From: CAYTAP01 sp964435775 | GTDB lineage: Bacteria > Planctomycetota > Phycisphaerae > Tepidisphaerales > Tepidisphaeraceae | Length of the DNA stretch: 22,819 nucleotides | Direction of reading: 5' to 3' | Assembly: GCA_964435775.1 (NCBI GenBank) | Contig: CAYTAP010000063.1 | Coordinates: 1 to 22,819, forward strand | Shown: in pieces, positions 9,201 through 14,675 of the stretch | How positions within the stretch are numbered: position 1 is the stretch's first letter | How the letters are laid out: every line of letters begins with the position of its first letter | Position numbers and translations under genes: made by a program | The notes under the pieces: model-generated | The model's database searches: none | What the model was told of the DNA's origin: nothing | What the model saw: the letters and a program-made list of their open reading frames with translations, nothing else

Positions 9201-9790
9201 GCGCGCCCAAACGCCGCACCGGCCTCCCGCTGGGCTTCTTCCAAGCGGGATTGAAGCTCGCTTTCCTCGCGGACGATGCGCATGCCCCGTCCCCCGCCGC
9301 CGAAGCTGGCTTTGATGATAATCGGGTAGCTGATTTTCTTCGCCGCCGCCTTCACTTCCGCGAGCGTTTTCAAGGCGTATTCGGTGCCGGGAAGGGTGGG
9401 GACGCCGGTCTTGTTCGCCAACCGCCGGGCGGCGGTCTTGTCGCCGAACGCATCAAGCAAGTCCGGCGTCGGACCGATGAAGGTGATCCCGTTTTGGGCG
9501 CAGGCGGCGGCAAAACCGGCGTTTTCCGCCAAAAAGCCATAACCGGGGTGAATGGCGTCAGCGCCGCACTCGCGGGCGATGGCGATCAGCGCGTCGATGT
9601 TCAAATACGCCTTGACCGGCTCGCCCCCCTCGACCGGACCGATCTGGTACGACTCATCGGCCTTAAAGCGGTGGAGCGAAAAGCGGTCTTCGTAGCTGTA
9701 CACCGCGACCGTCTCCAGCCCCAGCTCCGTGGCGGCCCGGAAGACGCGGATGGCGATTTCACTACGGTTGGCGACTAGCAGTTTTTTCAT
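6239..9790 (-). CDS. pyc: Pyruvate carboxylase
   Basis: A full-length single-chain pyruvate carboxylase of 1183 residues, making oxaloacetate from pyruvate, bicarbonate and ATP in the cytosol. The biotin carboxylase part is N-terminal: KLLVANRSEIAIRVFRA, the glycine-rich ATP loop GGGGRGM and the ERDCSVQRRHQKV segment. The carboxyltransferase TIM barrel starts near residue 540 (TDTTMRDAHQSLLATR), with CIKDMAGLCKP holding the carboxylated-lysine region and HFHTHDTSG the metal ligands. The biotin domain has IEAMKMETA, with biotinyl lysine at residue 1116. After the biotin domain comes an unusual tail of about 35 residues ending in a lysine-rich KGKKKGK. The ATG at 9790 opens directly into the domain but has no clear ribosome binding site. 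No partner genes adjoin it; role is anaplerosis or gluconeogenesis. Confidence 0.97.
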   Translation of the reverse strand: MKKLLVANRSEIAIRVFRAATELGLETVAVYSYEDRFSLHRFKADESYQIGPVEGGEPVKAYLNIDALIAIARECGADAIHPGYGFLAENAGFAAACAQNGITFIGPTPDLLDAFGDKTAARRLANKTGVPTLPGTEYALKTLAEVKAAAKKISYPIIIKASFGGGGRGMRIVREESELQSRLEEAQREAGAAFGRADVFVERYIPKAKHIEVQILADEHGELVHLWERDCSVQRRHQKVVEVAPGFDLPLELRREICESAVRLCKGINYRNAGTVEFLLDIEKHEFFFIEVNPRIQVEHTVTEMVTGIDIVKSQILVAQGHHLHEAPLNIPAQKDIHTNGVAIQCRITTEDPENHFIPDYGRISTYRSAGGFGLRLDGGNGFSGAVVTPYFDSLLVKCTTWGNTLDEAVRRTDRALREFRIRGVKTNIPFLENLIRHPTFLSGQATTTFIDNTPELFHFTPRRDRATKLLTYLGDVIVNGRPDVKGKVIAGRELPEPMVPAYDKIAPPPPGLRDKLLEIGPEAFSQWIRKQKMMFFTDTTMRDAHQSLLATRVRTFDLLKVADAVAHLTPNLFSLEMWGGATFDSSMRFLQENPWDRLDQLRARIPNIPFQMLLRASNAVGYTNYPDNVVKEFTKAAAEHGIDVFRIFDSLNWTENMKVAMETVREHTSAVCEASICYTGDSLNPKRTKYTLQYYVKLAKELVKMGTHILCIKDMAGLCKPYAAYALVKALRQEVGVPIHFHTHDTSGINAGSILRAADAGVDIADGALSALSGMTAQPNLNSLVAALENTPRDTQLNLESLNNLSNYWESVRELYYPFEEQIKSGTAEVYQHEMPGGQYTNLKQQAKSLGLGDHWKRIAEAYAQVNEMFGDIVKVTPSSKVVGDMALFMVTNNLSAMDILAPSKPLNFPRSVVEMMQGYLGQPEGGWPKVLQKIILDSANAKPIKGRPGATLPKADFAKTKRELAEKIKREPREVDVLSYLLYPQVFLDYEKVVDQYDDLSVIPTSNFFYGLEGGEEIAIEIEPGKTLIIRYLTIGEAREDGMRTVFFELNGQPREVNVPDRALEATLHKQPKADPDDPNHVAAPMPGKVTNIAVKAGQIVHGGERLLSIEAMKMETAVYSPREAKVAEVLIKAGSIVAAQDLLVKLEAHSAGSVEPNWKGEPPDTGKDTKAASKGKKKGK

Positions 9791-9907
9791 GTTCGGTCGG
9801 CTTCACAGGGGGTTGTCGAATCGGGGAAGACCTGCGGATATTGTCGGGGATGGCGTGATTTTGCAAGGGGGAATCGCACTCGTCGTCAGGGCAGCCGCAT
9901 TCTTAGA

Positions 9908-10018
9908 TTTCTCCCTCCTCCGCGTACTCGCGGGGGAGGGCTGGGGAGGGGGCAGGGCATTTTCGAGCGAAGACCCCCTCCCGAACCCTCCCCCGACGTA
10001 CCGGGGGAGAGGTAAAGG
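9908..10018. repeat. CT-rich two-half hairpin repeat
   Basis: Two inverted half-units face each other: CTCCCTCCTCCGCGTA followed by CGGGGGAGGG, then after about 30 bases CCCTCCCGAACCCTCCCCCG followed by CCGGGGGAGAGG. Each half can fold alone, and the two halves can pair with each other. The same element occurs at 12716-12819 and 20499-20631, with a half copy at 3836-3876. It fills much of the gene-free stretch 9791-10195. No open frame or transposase accompanies it. Confidence 0.8.
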
Positions 10019-10120
10019 AAGGTGTCACGACAAGAAATTTTGAACGCGGTTGCCCTGCGAAGCAGTGCGAAGGAGATTTGCAATTGACGGACGAGGCCGC
10101 TGCCGTTGAAATGCTGGTGC

Positions 10121-10160
10121 GGCGACAGGGTGTCGCCGGCGAGGGCGGCTTGCGCCCTCG
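10121..10160 (+). other. Two adjacent perfect hairpins in the lipoprotein leader
   Basis: GGCGACA-GGG-TGTCGCC (10121-10137) is directly followed by CGAGGGCG-GCTTG-CGCCCTCG (10140-10160). Both stems are perfect. They end about 20 bases before the ribosome binding site of the lipoprotein gene. They could stabilise the leader, act in regulation, or be another repeat insertion. The rest of 9791-10195 holds only the CT-rich repeat. Confidence 0.5.
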
Positions 10161-10195
10161 GACCGGTGTTTCTTTATTCGAAAAGGAGATCGATC

Positions 10196-10756
10196 ATGTT
10201 CAAGCGTATTGCGTACGGAGTGGTATGCGGTTGCCTGGCGATGGTGATGGGATGCGCGGGAGGCAGCAAAATTGATTCCCCGCTCGCGACGGCGCAGGGC
10301 GTCAAAACCCTCGTCAATCTCCACCCGGACGAGGGACGCAATGTGTTGTATTCGGCCAATTTCCAGCAGCCGGGATTGATCCCCCGCTGCAGTGACATCA
10401 CGGTCAAGAGCGTGACTGACAAGCGATTAGTCTTCGTCGTCAACAGCACCGGGACCGAATACACCTATGTCAAGCACAAGACGTCGGTCGCTCCCTGGGA
10501 GGAGCACCTGGAGAAGGTCTTCGGGACCAACTGCACCCCCTCGACCGGCATGAGCGACATCGACCAGAAGGGGATCAAGGAAGGACGCGCCTATGTCGGC
10601 ATGAGCAAGCAGGGCGTGCTCGACGCGATCGGCTATCCCCCCACGGTCCGCAACCCGATGGAGATGGACACCTGGACCTACTGGCGCAACCACTGGGCCA
10701 CCTTCCGCGTGGTGTTCGAGAATGGGATGGTGTCCCATATCGAGGGAACTTATTAA
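10196..10756 (+). CDS. Lipoprotein with BamE/SmpA-like C-terminal domain
   Basis: The 186-residue product has a lipoprotein signal: MFKR, a hydrophobic stretch, then VMGC with the lipid-bearing cysteine at residue 20. It should be anchored in a membrane facing the periplasm. The C-terminal part (about 125-186) has GMSKQGVLDAIGYPP, a WTYWRN segment and FENGMVSHIEG. This follows the pattern of the BamE/SmpA/OmlA fold (GMs-x-vl-x-x-lG-x-P, W-x-Y, F-x-x-g-x-V). The middle part is unrecognised. BamE assists outer-membrane protein assembly in other bacteria, but the fold is used widely, so function is not claimed. The ATG at 10196 has a very strong AAAAGGAGA five to six bases upstream. A hairpin 37 bases after the stop probably ends the transcript. 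Confidence 0.75.
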   Translation: MFKRIAYGVVCGCLAMVMGCAGGSKIDSPLATAQGVKTLVNLHPDEGRNVLYSANFQQPGLIPRCSDITVKSVTDKRLVFVVNSTGTEYTYVKHKTSVAPWEEHLEKVFGTNCTPSTGMSDIDQKGIKEGRAYVGMSKQGVLDAIGYPPTVRNPMEMDTWTYWRNHWATFRVVFENGMVSHIEGTY

Positions 10757-10792
10757 GATCGCCCGCACGGCAAGCTGATTCAGCACCCTGGG

Positions 10793-10820
10793 TGGCGAAT
10801 GGCTCATCGGCCATTCGCCA
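10793..10820 (+). terminator. Probable intrinsic terminator after the lipoprotein gene
   Basis: TGGCGAATGGC (10793-10803) pairs perfectly with GCCATTCGCCA (10810-10820) around the 6-base loop TCATCG. It is followed by TCTTGGTTTA, a weak T-tract. The site lies between the lipoprotein stop (10756) and the methyltransferase start (10870), so the two genes are probably separate units. Confidence 0.6.
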
Positions 10821-10869
10821 TCTTGGTTTATGGATGTTTCAAGGGTTTGATTGCACAACGAGGTGATGG

Positions 10870-11898
10870 ATGTCCAACTCGAATGAGGACTGGCGCGGGG
10901 AATTGATTCGTCTGGCCACGAAGGAACTGCAGGGATTTGCCAAACAAAACCTCATTGTGACCCTCGGCGATGCGCCGGCGGGAGTGCTCGACGTGCTCTA
11001 TGCCTATCGCCTGTTCCTTGGGCGCTGGCCGGAGTTCAACTCGGTCAAGGAATATCAGAATCGCACGGCGCGGAGCCTGCTCAGGGACTTCACCAAAGGC
11101 TTCATCGATTCCAGCGAGTTTCGGGCGCGGGTGTCGGATGTGGCGTCGGTGGACATGGTCGTGACGCGGCAGTTGCCGGGGATGCGCCTGACCTTCAACC
11201 TGTCGGACAAACAGGCGGTGCGAATCGCGATGGGGGCGCATGAGCCGGAGATTCAACTGGTGATGCGGCGATTGCTCAAGCCGGGGATGAACTGCATCGA
11301 CGCCGGGGCGCATATTGGTTTATTCACGATGATCATGGCGTCGATCGCCGGATCATCATCGATCGCCCCCGGACGGGTCTTTTCCTTCGAGCCGACGCCT
11401 TCGACGTACGAATTGCTCTCGCAAAACGTGCGGGACAACGGGTATGAGAACATCGTTCATCTGACCAAGGCCGCCTGCCACGCCGCGCCGGGAACCGCGC
11501 GGCTGTTTTTCCCCGAAACGGAGGATATGGGCCCGGCGTTCGTCCGTCCGGTCGCCGAGGCGCATGCGCCGGGGATCATGGATGTGCCGATGGTCCGGAT
11601 CGATGACATCGTGCCGAGGGATGTGCGAATCGGGCTTGTGAAAATGGACATCGAGGGGAACGAACCGTTCGCGCTGGAGGGGATGACCCGCATTCTCAAG
11701 CATGATCGTCCGATCCTGTTCCTGGAGTTCATCCCCCATGCCCTCGGCGTCGATCCCCAGGCGCACCTGGGCGCGCTGCGAAAACTGGGCTATGTCGTGC
11801 ATGAAACCACAAGCCTTGTGGACGGGCAACCAACCGGGCCGGGGTATGAATACGTCGAGGGAAATCCGACGACGAACCTCGTCGCCCTGCCGGGATGA
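10870..11898 (+). CDS. FkbM-family methyltransferase with N-terminal DUF4214-like domain
   Basis: A 342-residue predicted SAM-dependent methyltransferase. The FkbM domain occupies about residues 130-335. CIDAGAHIGLFTM is the SAM-binding motif I, FSFEPTPSTYELL the second strand region, VRIDDIVP and LVKMDIEGNEPFALEGM the typical later FkbM motifs. The N-terminal part (about 35-85) has VLYAYRLFLGRWPE and FTKGFIDSSEFRAR, which fits the DUF4214 pattern (short module with LGR-x-P and F-x-x-S-x-EF). FkbM enzymes are known to methylate sugars, polyketides or other small molecules. DUF4214 is often found in surface-polysaccharide and glycosyltransferase proteins, so a glycan substrate is plausible. 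GAGGTG lies just before the ATG. No glycan genes adjoin it. It is convergent with the toxin gene. Confidence 0.85.
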   Translation: MSNSNEDWRGELIRLATKELQGFAKQNLIVTLGDAPAGVLDVLYAYRLFLGRWPEFNSVKEYQNRTARSLLRDFTKGFIDSSEFRARVSDVASVDMVVTRQLPGMRLTFNLSDKQAVRIAMGAHEPEIQLVMRRLLKPGMNCIDAGAHIGLFTMIMASIAGSSSIAPGRVFSFEPTPSTYELLSQNVRDNGYENIVHLTKAACHAAPGTARLFFPETEDMGPAFVRPVAEAHAPGIMDVPMVRIDDIVPRDVRIGLVKMDIEGNEPFALEGMTRILKHDRPILFLEFIPHALGVDPQAHLGALRKLGYVVHETTSLVDGQPTGPGYEYVEGNPTTNLVALPG

Positions 11899-11940
11899 GG
11901 GGAGAAGCGGGCGATGCGCCTTGGGCTTTGCGGGTGAATC

Positions 11941-12350
11941 TTAACGGGGGTTGGTGACGGTTTGATTGAGCAATGGATGCAACCAAGTCAATCCTGGGTA
12001 GTGCGCGAAGTCCTTGTCGCAGGTGACCCAGATGGCGGCGCGTTCAATCGCGAGCGCGGCGAGATAGGCATCAGTCGTATCGGCGCCCCGGATGTCGCAC
12101 CGATGGCAGAGTGTTTCGAAAAGCGCCCAGTGTCCGTCGCCGGGCATGATGTGGACGAATCCCGGCGCCTGCATGATTTTCCTGCAAAAGTCGAACGCCG
12201 TTTGAATCGGCGTCAGCGGCGCGAACGGCCNNNNNNNNNNAAAGCCGATCCATCCTCAAGCATCCGTTCAAGCCACTGCAGCGCGGCCGGATGTTGCGGG
12301 AGCTCCTCGCGGTGCGCGTATACGAGCACGTTAACGTCGAGTAGCAGCAC
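11941..12350 (-). CDS. PIN-domain toxin (VapC-like), interrupted by an assembly gap
   Basis: A PIN-domain ribonuclease toxin in two pieces around the N-run at 12231-12240. The N-terminal piece starts with GTG at 12350 and reads VLLLDVNVLVYAHREELPQH, with the first catalytic aspartate at residue 5. The C-terminal piece reads PFAPLTPIQTAFDF before the gap-side edge, then TTDAYLAALAIE and VTCDKDFAHYPG with the remaining acidic residues. The pieces are in different frames if the gap is truly 10 bases. Comparison with the usual fold suggests about 20 missing residues, so the gap is probably longer and the gene intact. The start overlaps the antitoxin end by 20 bases, with GGAG four bases upstream, the usual coupling of such pairs. 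Its likely target is RNA; the target is not inferable. Confidence 0.8.
12231..12240. other. Assembly gap (10 N) inside the toxin gene
   Basis: A placeholder of ten N. The flanking toxin halves are joined in frame only if the true length leaves remainder 2 when divided by 3; ten leaves remainder 1. The nominal length is therefore probably wrong. Confidence 0.95.
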
Positions 12351-12612
12351 GCGGCTCCAATTCCAGTTTTTTCATGTCGTAATCGAAATCCTCTTCCTCC
12401 ATCGCCACCCGAAGTTGCTCCTCGGTCATGGGTCGGGATGGATCGCCAACGGTCGGCAACACGATGCGCTCCCGCTGGTGCGGCTGGCGGCGCTTGGCGA
12501 GCAGATCCAACGCCGCCTCCTCCATCAATTCCGTGAAAGTGCGATTCTCCGTGCGCGCCAGTTCCTTCATGCGATGCGCCAAAGTTTTTTCCATCCGAAT
12601 CGTCGTCCTCAT
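12331..12612 (-). CDS. Ribbon-helix-helix antitoxin (VapB-like)
   Basis: A 93-residue antitoxin. The N-terminal RTTIRMEKTLAHRMKELA and TFTELMEEAALDLLAKR form a ribbon-helix-helix DNA-binding domain of CopG/MetJ type. The acidic C-terminal tail (EEEDFDYDMKKLELEP) is what would wrap and block the PIN toxin. The frame opens upstream at 12651, but that start would place a perfect palindrome inside the coding sequence. ATG 12612 begins the domain and sits six bases after a -10-like hexamer, so it is chosen; ATG 12618 is an alternative. The antitoxin comes first and overlaps the toxin by 20 bases. Such antitoxins normally repress their own operon, here probably through the palindrome at 12631-12646. 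Confidence 0.85.
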   Translation of the reverse strand: MRTTIRMEKTLAHRMKELARTENRTFTELMEEAALDLLAKRRQPHQRERIVLPTVGDPSRPMTEEQLRVAMEEEDFDYDMKKLELEPRAATRR

Positions 12613-12618
12613 ACCCAT

Positions 12619-12647
12619 ATGATCGGCATGTGACATACGTATGTCAA
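12619..12647 (-). promoter_or_regulatory. Antitoxin-toxin promoter overlapping a 16-bp palindrome operator
   Basis: On the minus strand TTGACA (12647-12642) is a consensus -35 box, followed after exactly 17 bases by GATCAT (12624-12619), a four-of-six -10 box. The -35 box lies within a perfect palindrome, TGACATACGTATGTCA (12631-12646), which extends into the spacer. A dimeric ribbon-helix-helix repressor bound there would block RNA polymerase. Transcription would begin at about 12612, the A of the antitoxin ATG. Confidence 0.7.
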
Positions 12648-12715
12648 TCAAAATTGACGCTGCGATACGCCCGTCGCCTCAGAGCGTGCGCATTTGCCAT
12701 GGCCGGGTCATTTAT

Positions 12716-12819
12716 TCCCTCCCCCGGTATTCCCGGGGGAGGTGGGGAGGGGGCTTTGCGTGGAGGATTGGGCGGAACCCCCTCCCCAACCATCCCCCGC
12801 AGGTACGCGGGGGAGGGTG
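12716..12819. repeat. CT-rich two-half hairpin repeat
   Basis: Second full copy of the element seen at 9908-10018. CCCTCCCCCGGTATTCCCGG is followed by GGGGAGGTGGGGAGGGGG, then by the opposing half with CCCCCTCCCCAACCATCCCC and GGTACGCGGGGGAGGG. The central GGCGGAACCCCCTCCCCAAC is nearly identical to the copy at 20499-20631. It separates the antitoxin promoter from the UbiX gene. A long open frame running through it from 12630 is not thought to be coding here. Confidence 0.8.
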
Positions 12820-12911
12820 AAAATCGCAACTGCGATCGCCATGCCCGCCGCCCACGCTCGCCGAGGGGGGGGCGGGATTTTGGACGCCGCATGGCGTATC
12901 CTGTGGTGCTT

Positions 12912-13499
12912 ATGGTCATCGTCACCGCCATCACCGGCGCCAGTGGAGCGCTGTATGCCCGTCGATTTCTGCAAGGATGCGCCCAGGCCAAGGCGGAGGT
13001 CCACCTGGTCGTCTCGCCCCTGGGTCGGCGGCTGCTTCATGACGAGCTGGGGATCGACGGGACAAGCGTCGATGCCCTGCTTGATGGCGCGGACACGTCG
13101 TGCGTCACGCTTCACAACTACAATGACGTTGGATCCATCATTGCCAGCGGATCGTTTTTGCATGATGGGATGGTCGTGGTCCCCTGCTCTTCCAACACGC
13201 TGGCGACGATCGCCCACGGGCTGGGGGACAACCTGATCTCCCGCGCCGCGGCCGTGGCGCTCAAGGAGCGCCGCCGACTGATCCTGGCGCACCGCGAAAT
13301 GCCCCTGAGCCCCATCGACGTCAACAACTATAAAATCCTCTCCGACGCCGGCGCGATCCTGGCGCCCTGCAATCCGGGGCTTTATCTGAACCCGACGAGT
13401 GTTGAGGAAATCGCCGATTTCGTGGCCGGGAAATTGCTGGATTTGATGCGCATCCCGCATCAGATGGAGACGCGCTGGGATCCCAAGCGCGGGCGGTGA
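12912..13499 (+). CDS. ubiX: UbiX-family flavin prenyltransferase (probable MqnM)
   Basis: A 195-residue UbiX homologue. UbiX makes prenylated FMN, the cofactor for UbiD-type decarboxylases. In the futalosine menaquinone pathway the UbiX- and UbiD-like pair are called MqnM and MqnL. Visible marks are AITGASGALYARRF for FMN binding, ASGSFLHDGMVVVPCSSNTL, the VALKERRRLIL segment and REMPL with the catalytic glutamate region. The ATG at 12912 gives the usual seven or eight residues before the GASG motif. An upstream in-frame ATG at 12891 is possible; neither has a clear ribosome binding site. It is followed by genes for MqnP and MqnE, which supports the menaquinone role. The UbiD-like partner is not in the window, and the gap to mqnP holds an inverted repeat. 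Confidence 0.92.
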   Translation: MVIVTAITGASGALYARRFLQGCAQAKAEVHLVVSPLGRRLLHDELGIDGTSVDALLDGADTSCVTLHNYNDVGSIIASGSFLHDGMVVVPCSSNTLATIAHGLGDNLISRAAAVALKERRRLILAHREMPLSPIDVNNYKILSDAGAILAPCNPGLYLNPTSVEEIADFVAGKLLDLMRIPHQMETRWDPKRGR

Positions 13500-13552
13500 G
13501 GGACCACACAATGATGGGAATAAGATGGTTGCGTTGAAACCGCGTGATGTTC

Positions 13553-13633
13553 TTTCCGTAGGGTCCGTGGTACCCCGCGGACCATTGCTTCAATCAAGAA
13601 GATGGTCCGCGGAGTACCACAGACCCTACGAAA
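13553..13633. repeat. Long GTAGGG inverted repeat between ubiX and mqnP
   Basis: The left arm (13553-13585, containing CGTAGGGTCCGTGGTACCCC) and the right arm (13602-13633, ending CAGACCCTACG) are 32-33 bases long and pair with only a few mismatches around a loop of about 16 bases. The left arm recurs at 22797-22819, cut by the window end. It occupies most of the 207-base gap between ubiX and mqnP. It resembles a small non-autonomous element or REP-like sequence; no transposase is linked to it. Confidence 0.85.
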
Positions 13634-13706
13634 GCCAGGCTCGGGTTCATCCAAGTTTGGGTGCGATCGGCAATTCCAGCAGAGTGACTGTGTGGATGAT
13701 ATCACC

Positions 13707-14621
13707 ATGACCAGCGCCTGTGGCGAAGCTCCATCAACCCTTGGCCTCAAGCTCCGCATCTTCGCCGGGGACATCAAGATCGCGCACACGGTATTTGCGC
13801 TGCCGTGGGCGCTGCTCGCCACATTTCTCGCGGCGGAATACTTGCCGCATCACCTGCCGGCGGCCGGGCAGGTGGGGCTGATTTTGTTGTGCATGGTGAC
13901 GGCCCGGACCGTGGCGATGGGGATGAACCGGCTGCTTGACGCCGAAGGGGATGCGGTGAATCCGCGGACGGCGCGGCGGGCGCTGCCGTCGGGAGCGCTG
14001 TCGCGGGCGTTTGTCCTTGGCGCGGTGATCGTCTGCGCGGCGGGGTTCATTCTTGGCGCCGGCGGCTTCTGGTGGGTTTACGCCAACCCCCTGCCGCTCT
14101 ACTTCGCGCTCCCGGTGCTCGCATTTCTGGCGGCGTATCCGCTGCTCAAGCGATTCACCGTGTTGTGCCACTATTACCTCGGCATGGCGCTGGCGCTGGC
14201 GCCGGTGTGCGCCTGGATCGCCATTCGCGGGACGGTCGATTGGCCGCCGGTGGTGATGGCAATGGCGGTGCTCACCTGGACGGCCGGGTTTGACATCCTC
14301 TACGCCTGCCAGGACTACGAATCGGATCGCGCCACCGGCGTCTTTTCCGTCCCAGCGCGGGTCGGAATCTCCGCCGCCCTCTGGATCGCGCGTTTCACGC
14401 ACCTGTGCAGCGCGGCTTTGATCCTCTCCCTGGCGCTCGTGGTTCCTGCGTTCGGGCCGATCTACCTGATCGCCGCCGCCATCGCCTGCCTGCTGCTGAT
14501 CATCGAGCACACCCTGGTCCAACCCGGTGACCTCTCGCGCCTCAACCTCGCCTTCTTCACCCTCAACGGCATCATCAGCATTTTGCTTGGCGCGATGGGA
14601 ATCCTGGACATTTATTTCTGA
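13707..14621 (+). CDS. mqnP: UbiA-family prenyltransferase, menaquinone route (MqnP)
   Basis: A 304-residue integral membrane prenyltransferase of the UbiA superfamily. In the futalosine pathway MqnP attaches the polyprenyl tail to the dihydroxynaphthoate-type ring. The first aspartate-rich motif is MNRLLDAEGDAVNPRT (NxxxDxxxD), and the second is YACQDYESDRATG. Both bind the magnesium-diphosphate of the prenyl donor. About eight or nine hydrophobic segments are visible, starting at TVFALPWALLATFLA. The RALPSG stretch after motif one is typical of the group. ATG 13707 is preferred; a GTG at 13692 is also in frame and no ribosome binding site decides between them. Neighbours ubiX and mqnE support the pathway assignment over ubiquinone or haem roles. 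Confidence 0.9.
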   Translation: MTSACGEAPSTLGLKLRIFAGDIKIAHTVFALPWALLATFLAAEYLPHHLPAAGQVGLILLCMVTARTVAMGMNRLLDAEGDAVNPRTARRALPSGALSRAFVLGAVIVCAAGFILGAGGFWWVYANPLPLYFALPVLAFLAAYPLLKRFTVLCHYYLGMALALAPVCAWIAIRGTVDWPPVVMAMAVLTWTAGFDILYACQDYESDRATGVFSVPARVGISAALWIARFTHLCSAALILSLALVVPAFGPIYLIAAAIACLLLIIEHTLVQPGDLSRLNLAFFTLNGIISILLGAMGILDIYF

Positions 14622-14661
14622 TTGTGCCCGCTTTTCCTATCCCTCCCGCCGCCGGTGCGCT

Positions 14662-14667
14662 TATACT
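14662..14667 (+). promoter_or_regulatory. Candidate -10 box of mqnE
   Basis: TATACT lies at 14662-14667, eight bases before ATG 14676 and five before an in-frame GTG at 14673. A transcript starting at the normal distance would have almost no leader. No good -35 box was found at 16-18 bases upstream. Confidence 0.45.
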
Positions 14668-14675
14668 GACCTGTG

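Noticed and set aside
6335..9778. Long plus-strand open frames (604 and 541 codons) opposite pyruvate carboxylase
   Set aside because: They mirror the GC-rich third positions of the real gene, show arginine/histidine-rich composition without domains, and lie wholly inside pyc.
10150..10178. TTGCGC-17-TTTATT promoter for the BamE-like lipoprotein gene
   Set aside because: The start of transcription would fall inside the ribosome binding site, and the -35 match is poor.
12630..12911. Upstream extension of the UbiX reading frame
   Set aside because: It runs through the CT-rich repeat and would add about 90 residues before the N-terminal FMN-binding motif, which is normally only seven or eight residues from the start.
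13553..13633. Insertion sequence or MITE with target duplication
   Set aside because: No transposase and no clear flanking direct repeats could be identified, so it is reported only as an inverted repeat.
13602..13706. Upstream extension of the MqnP reading frame
   Set aside because: Its first codons lie in the right arm of the inverted repeat; the family starts near ATG 13707.
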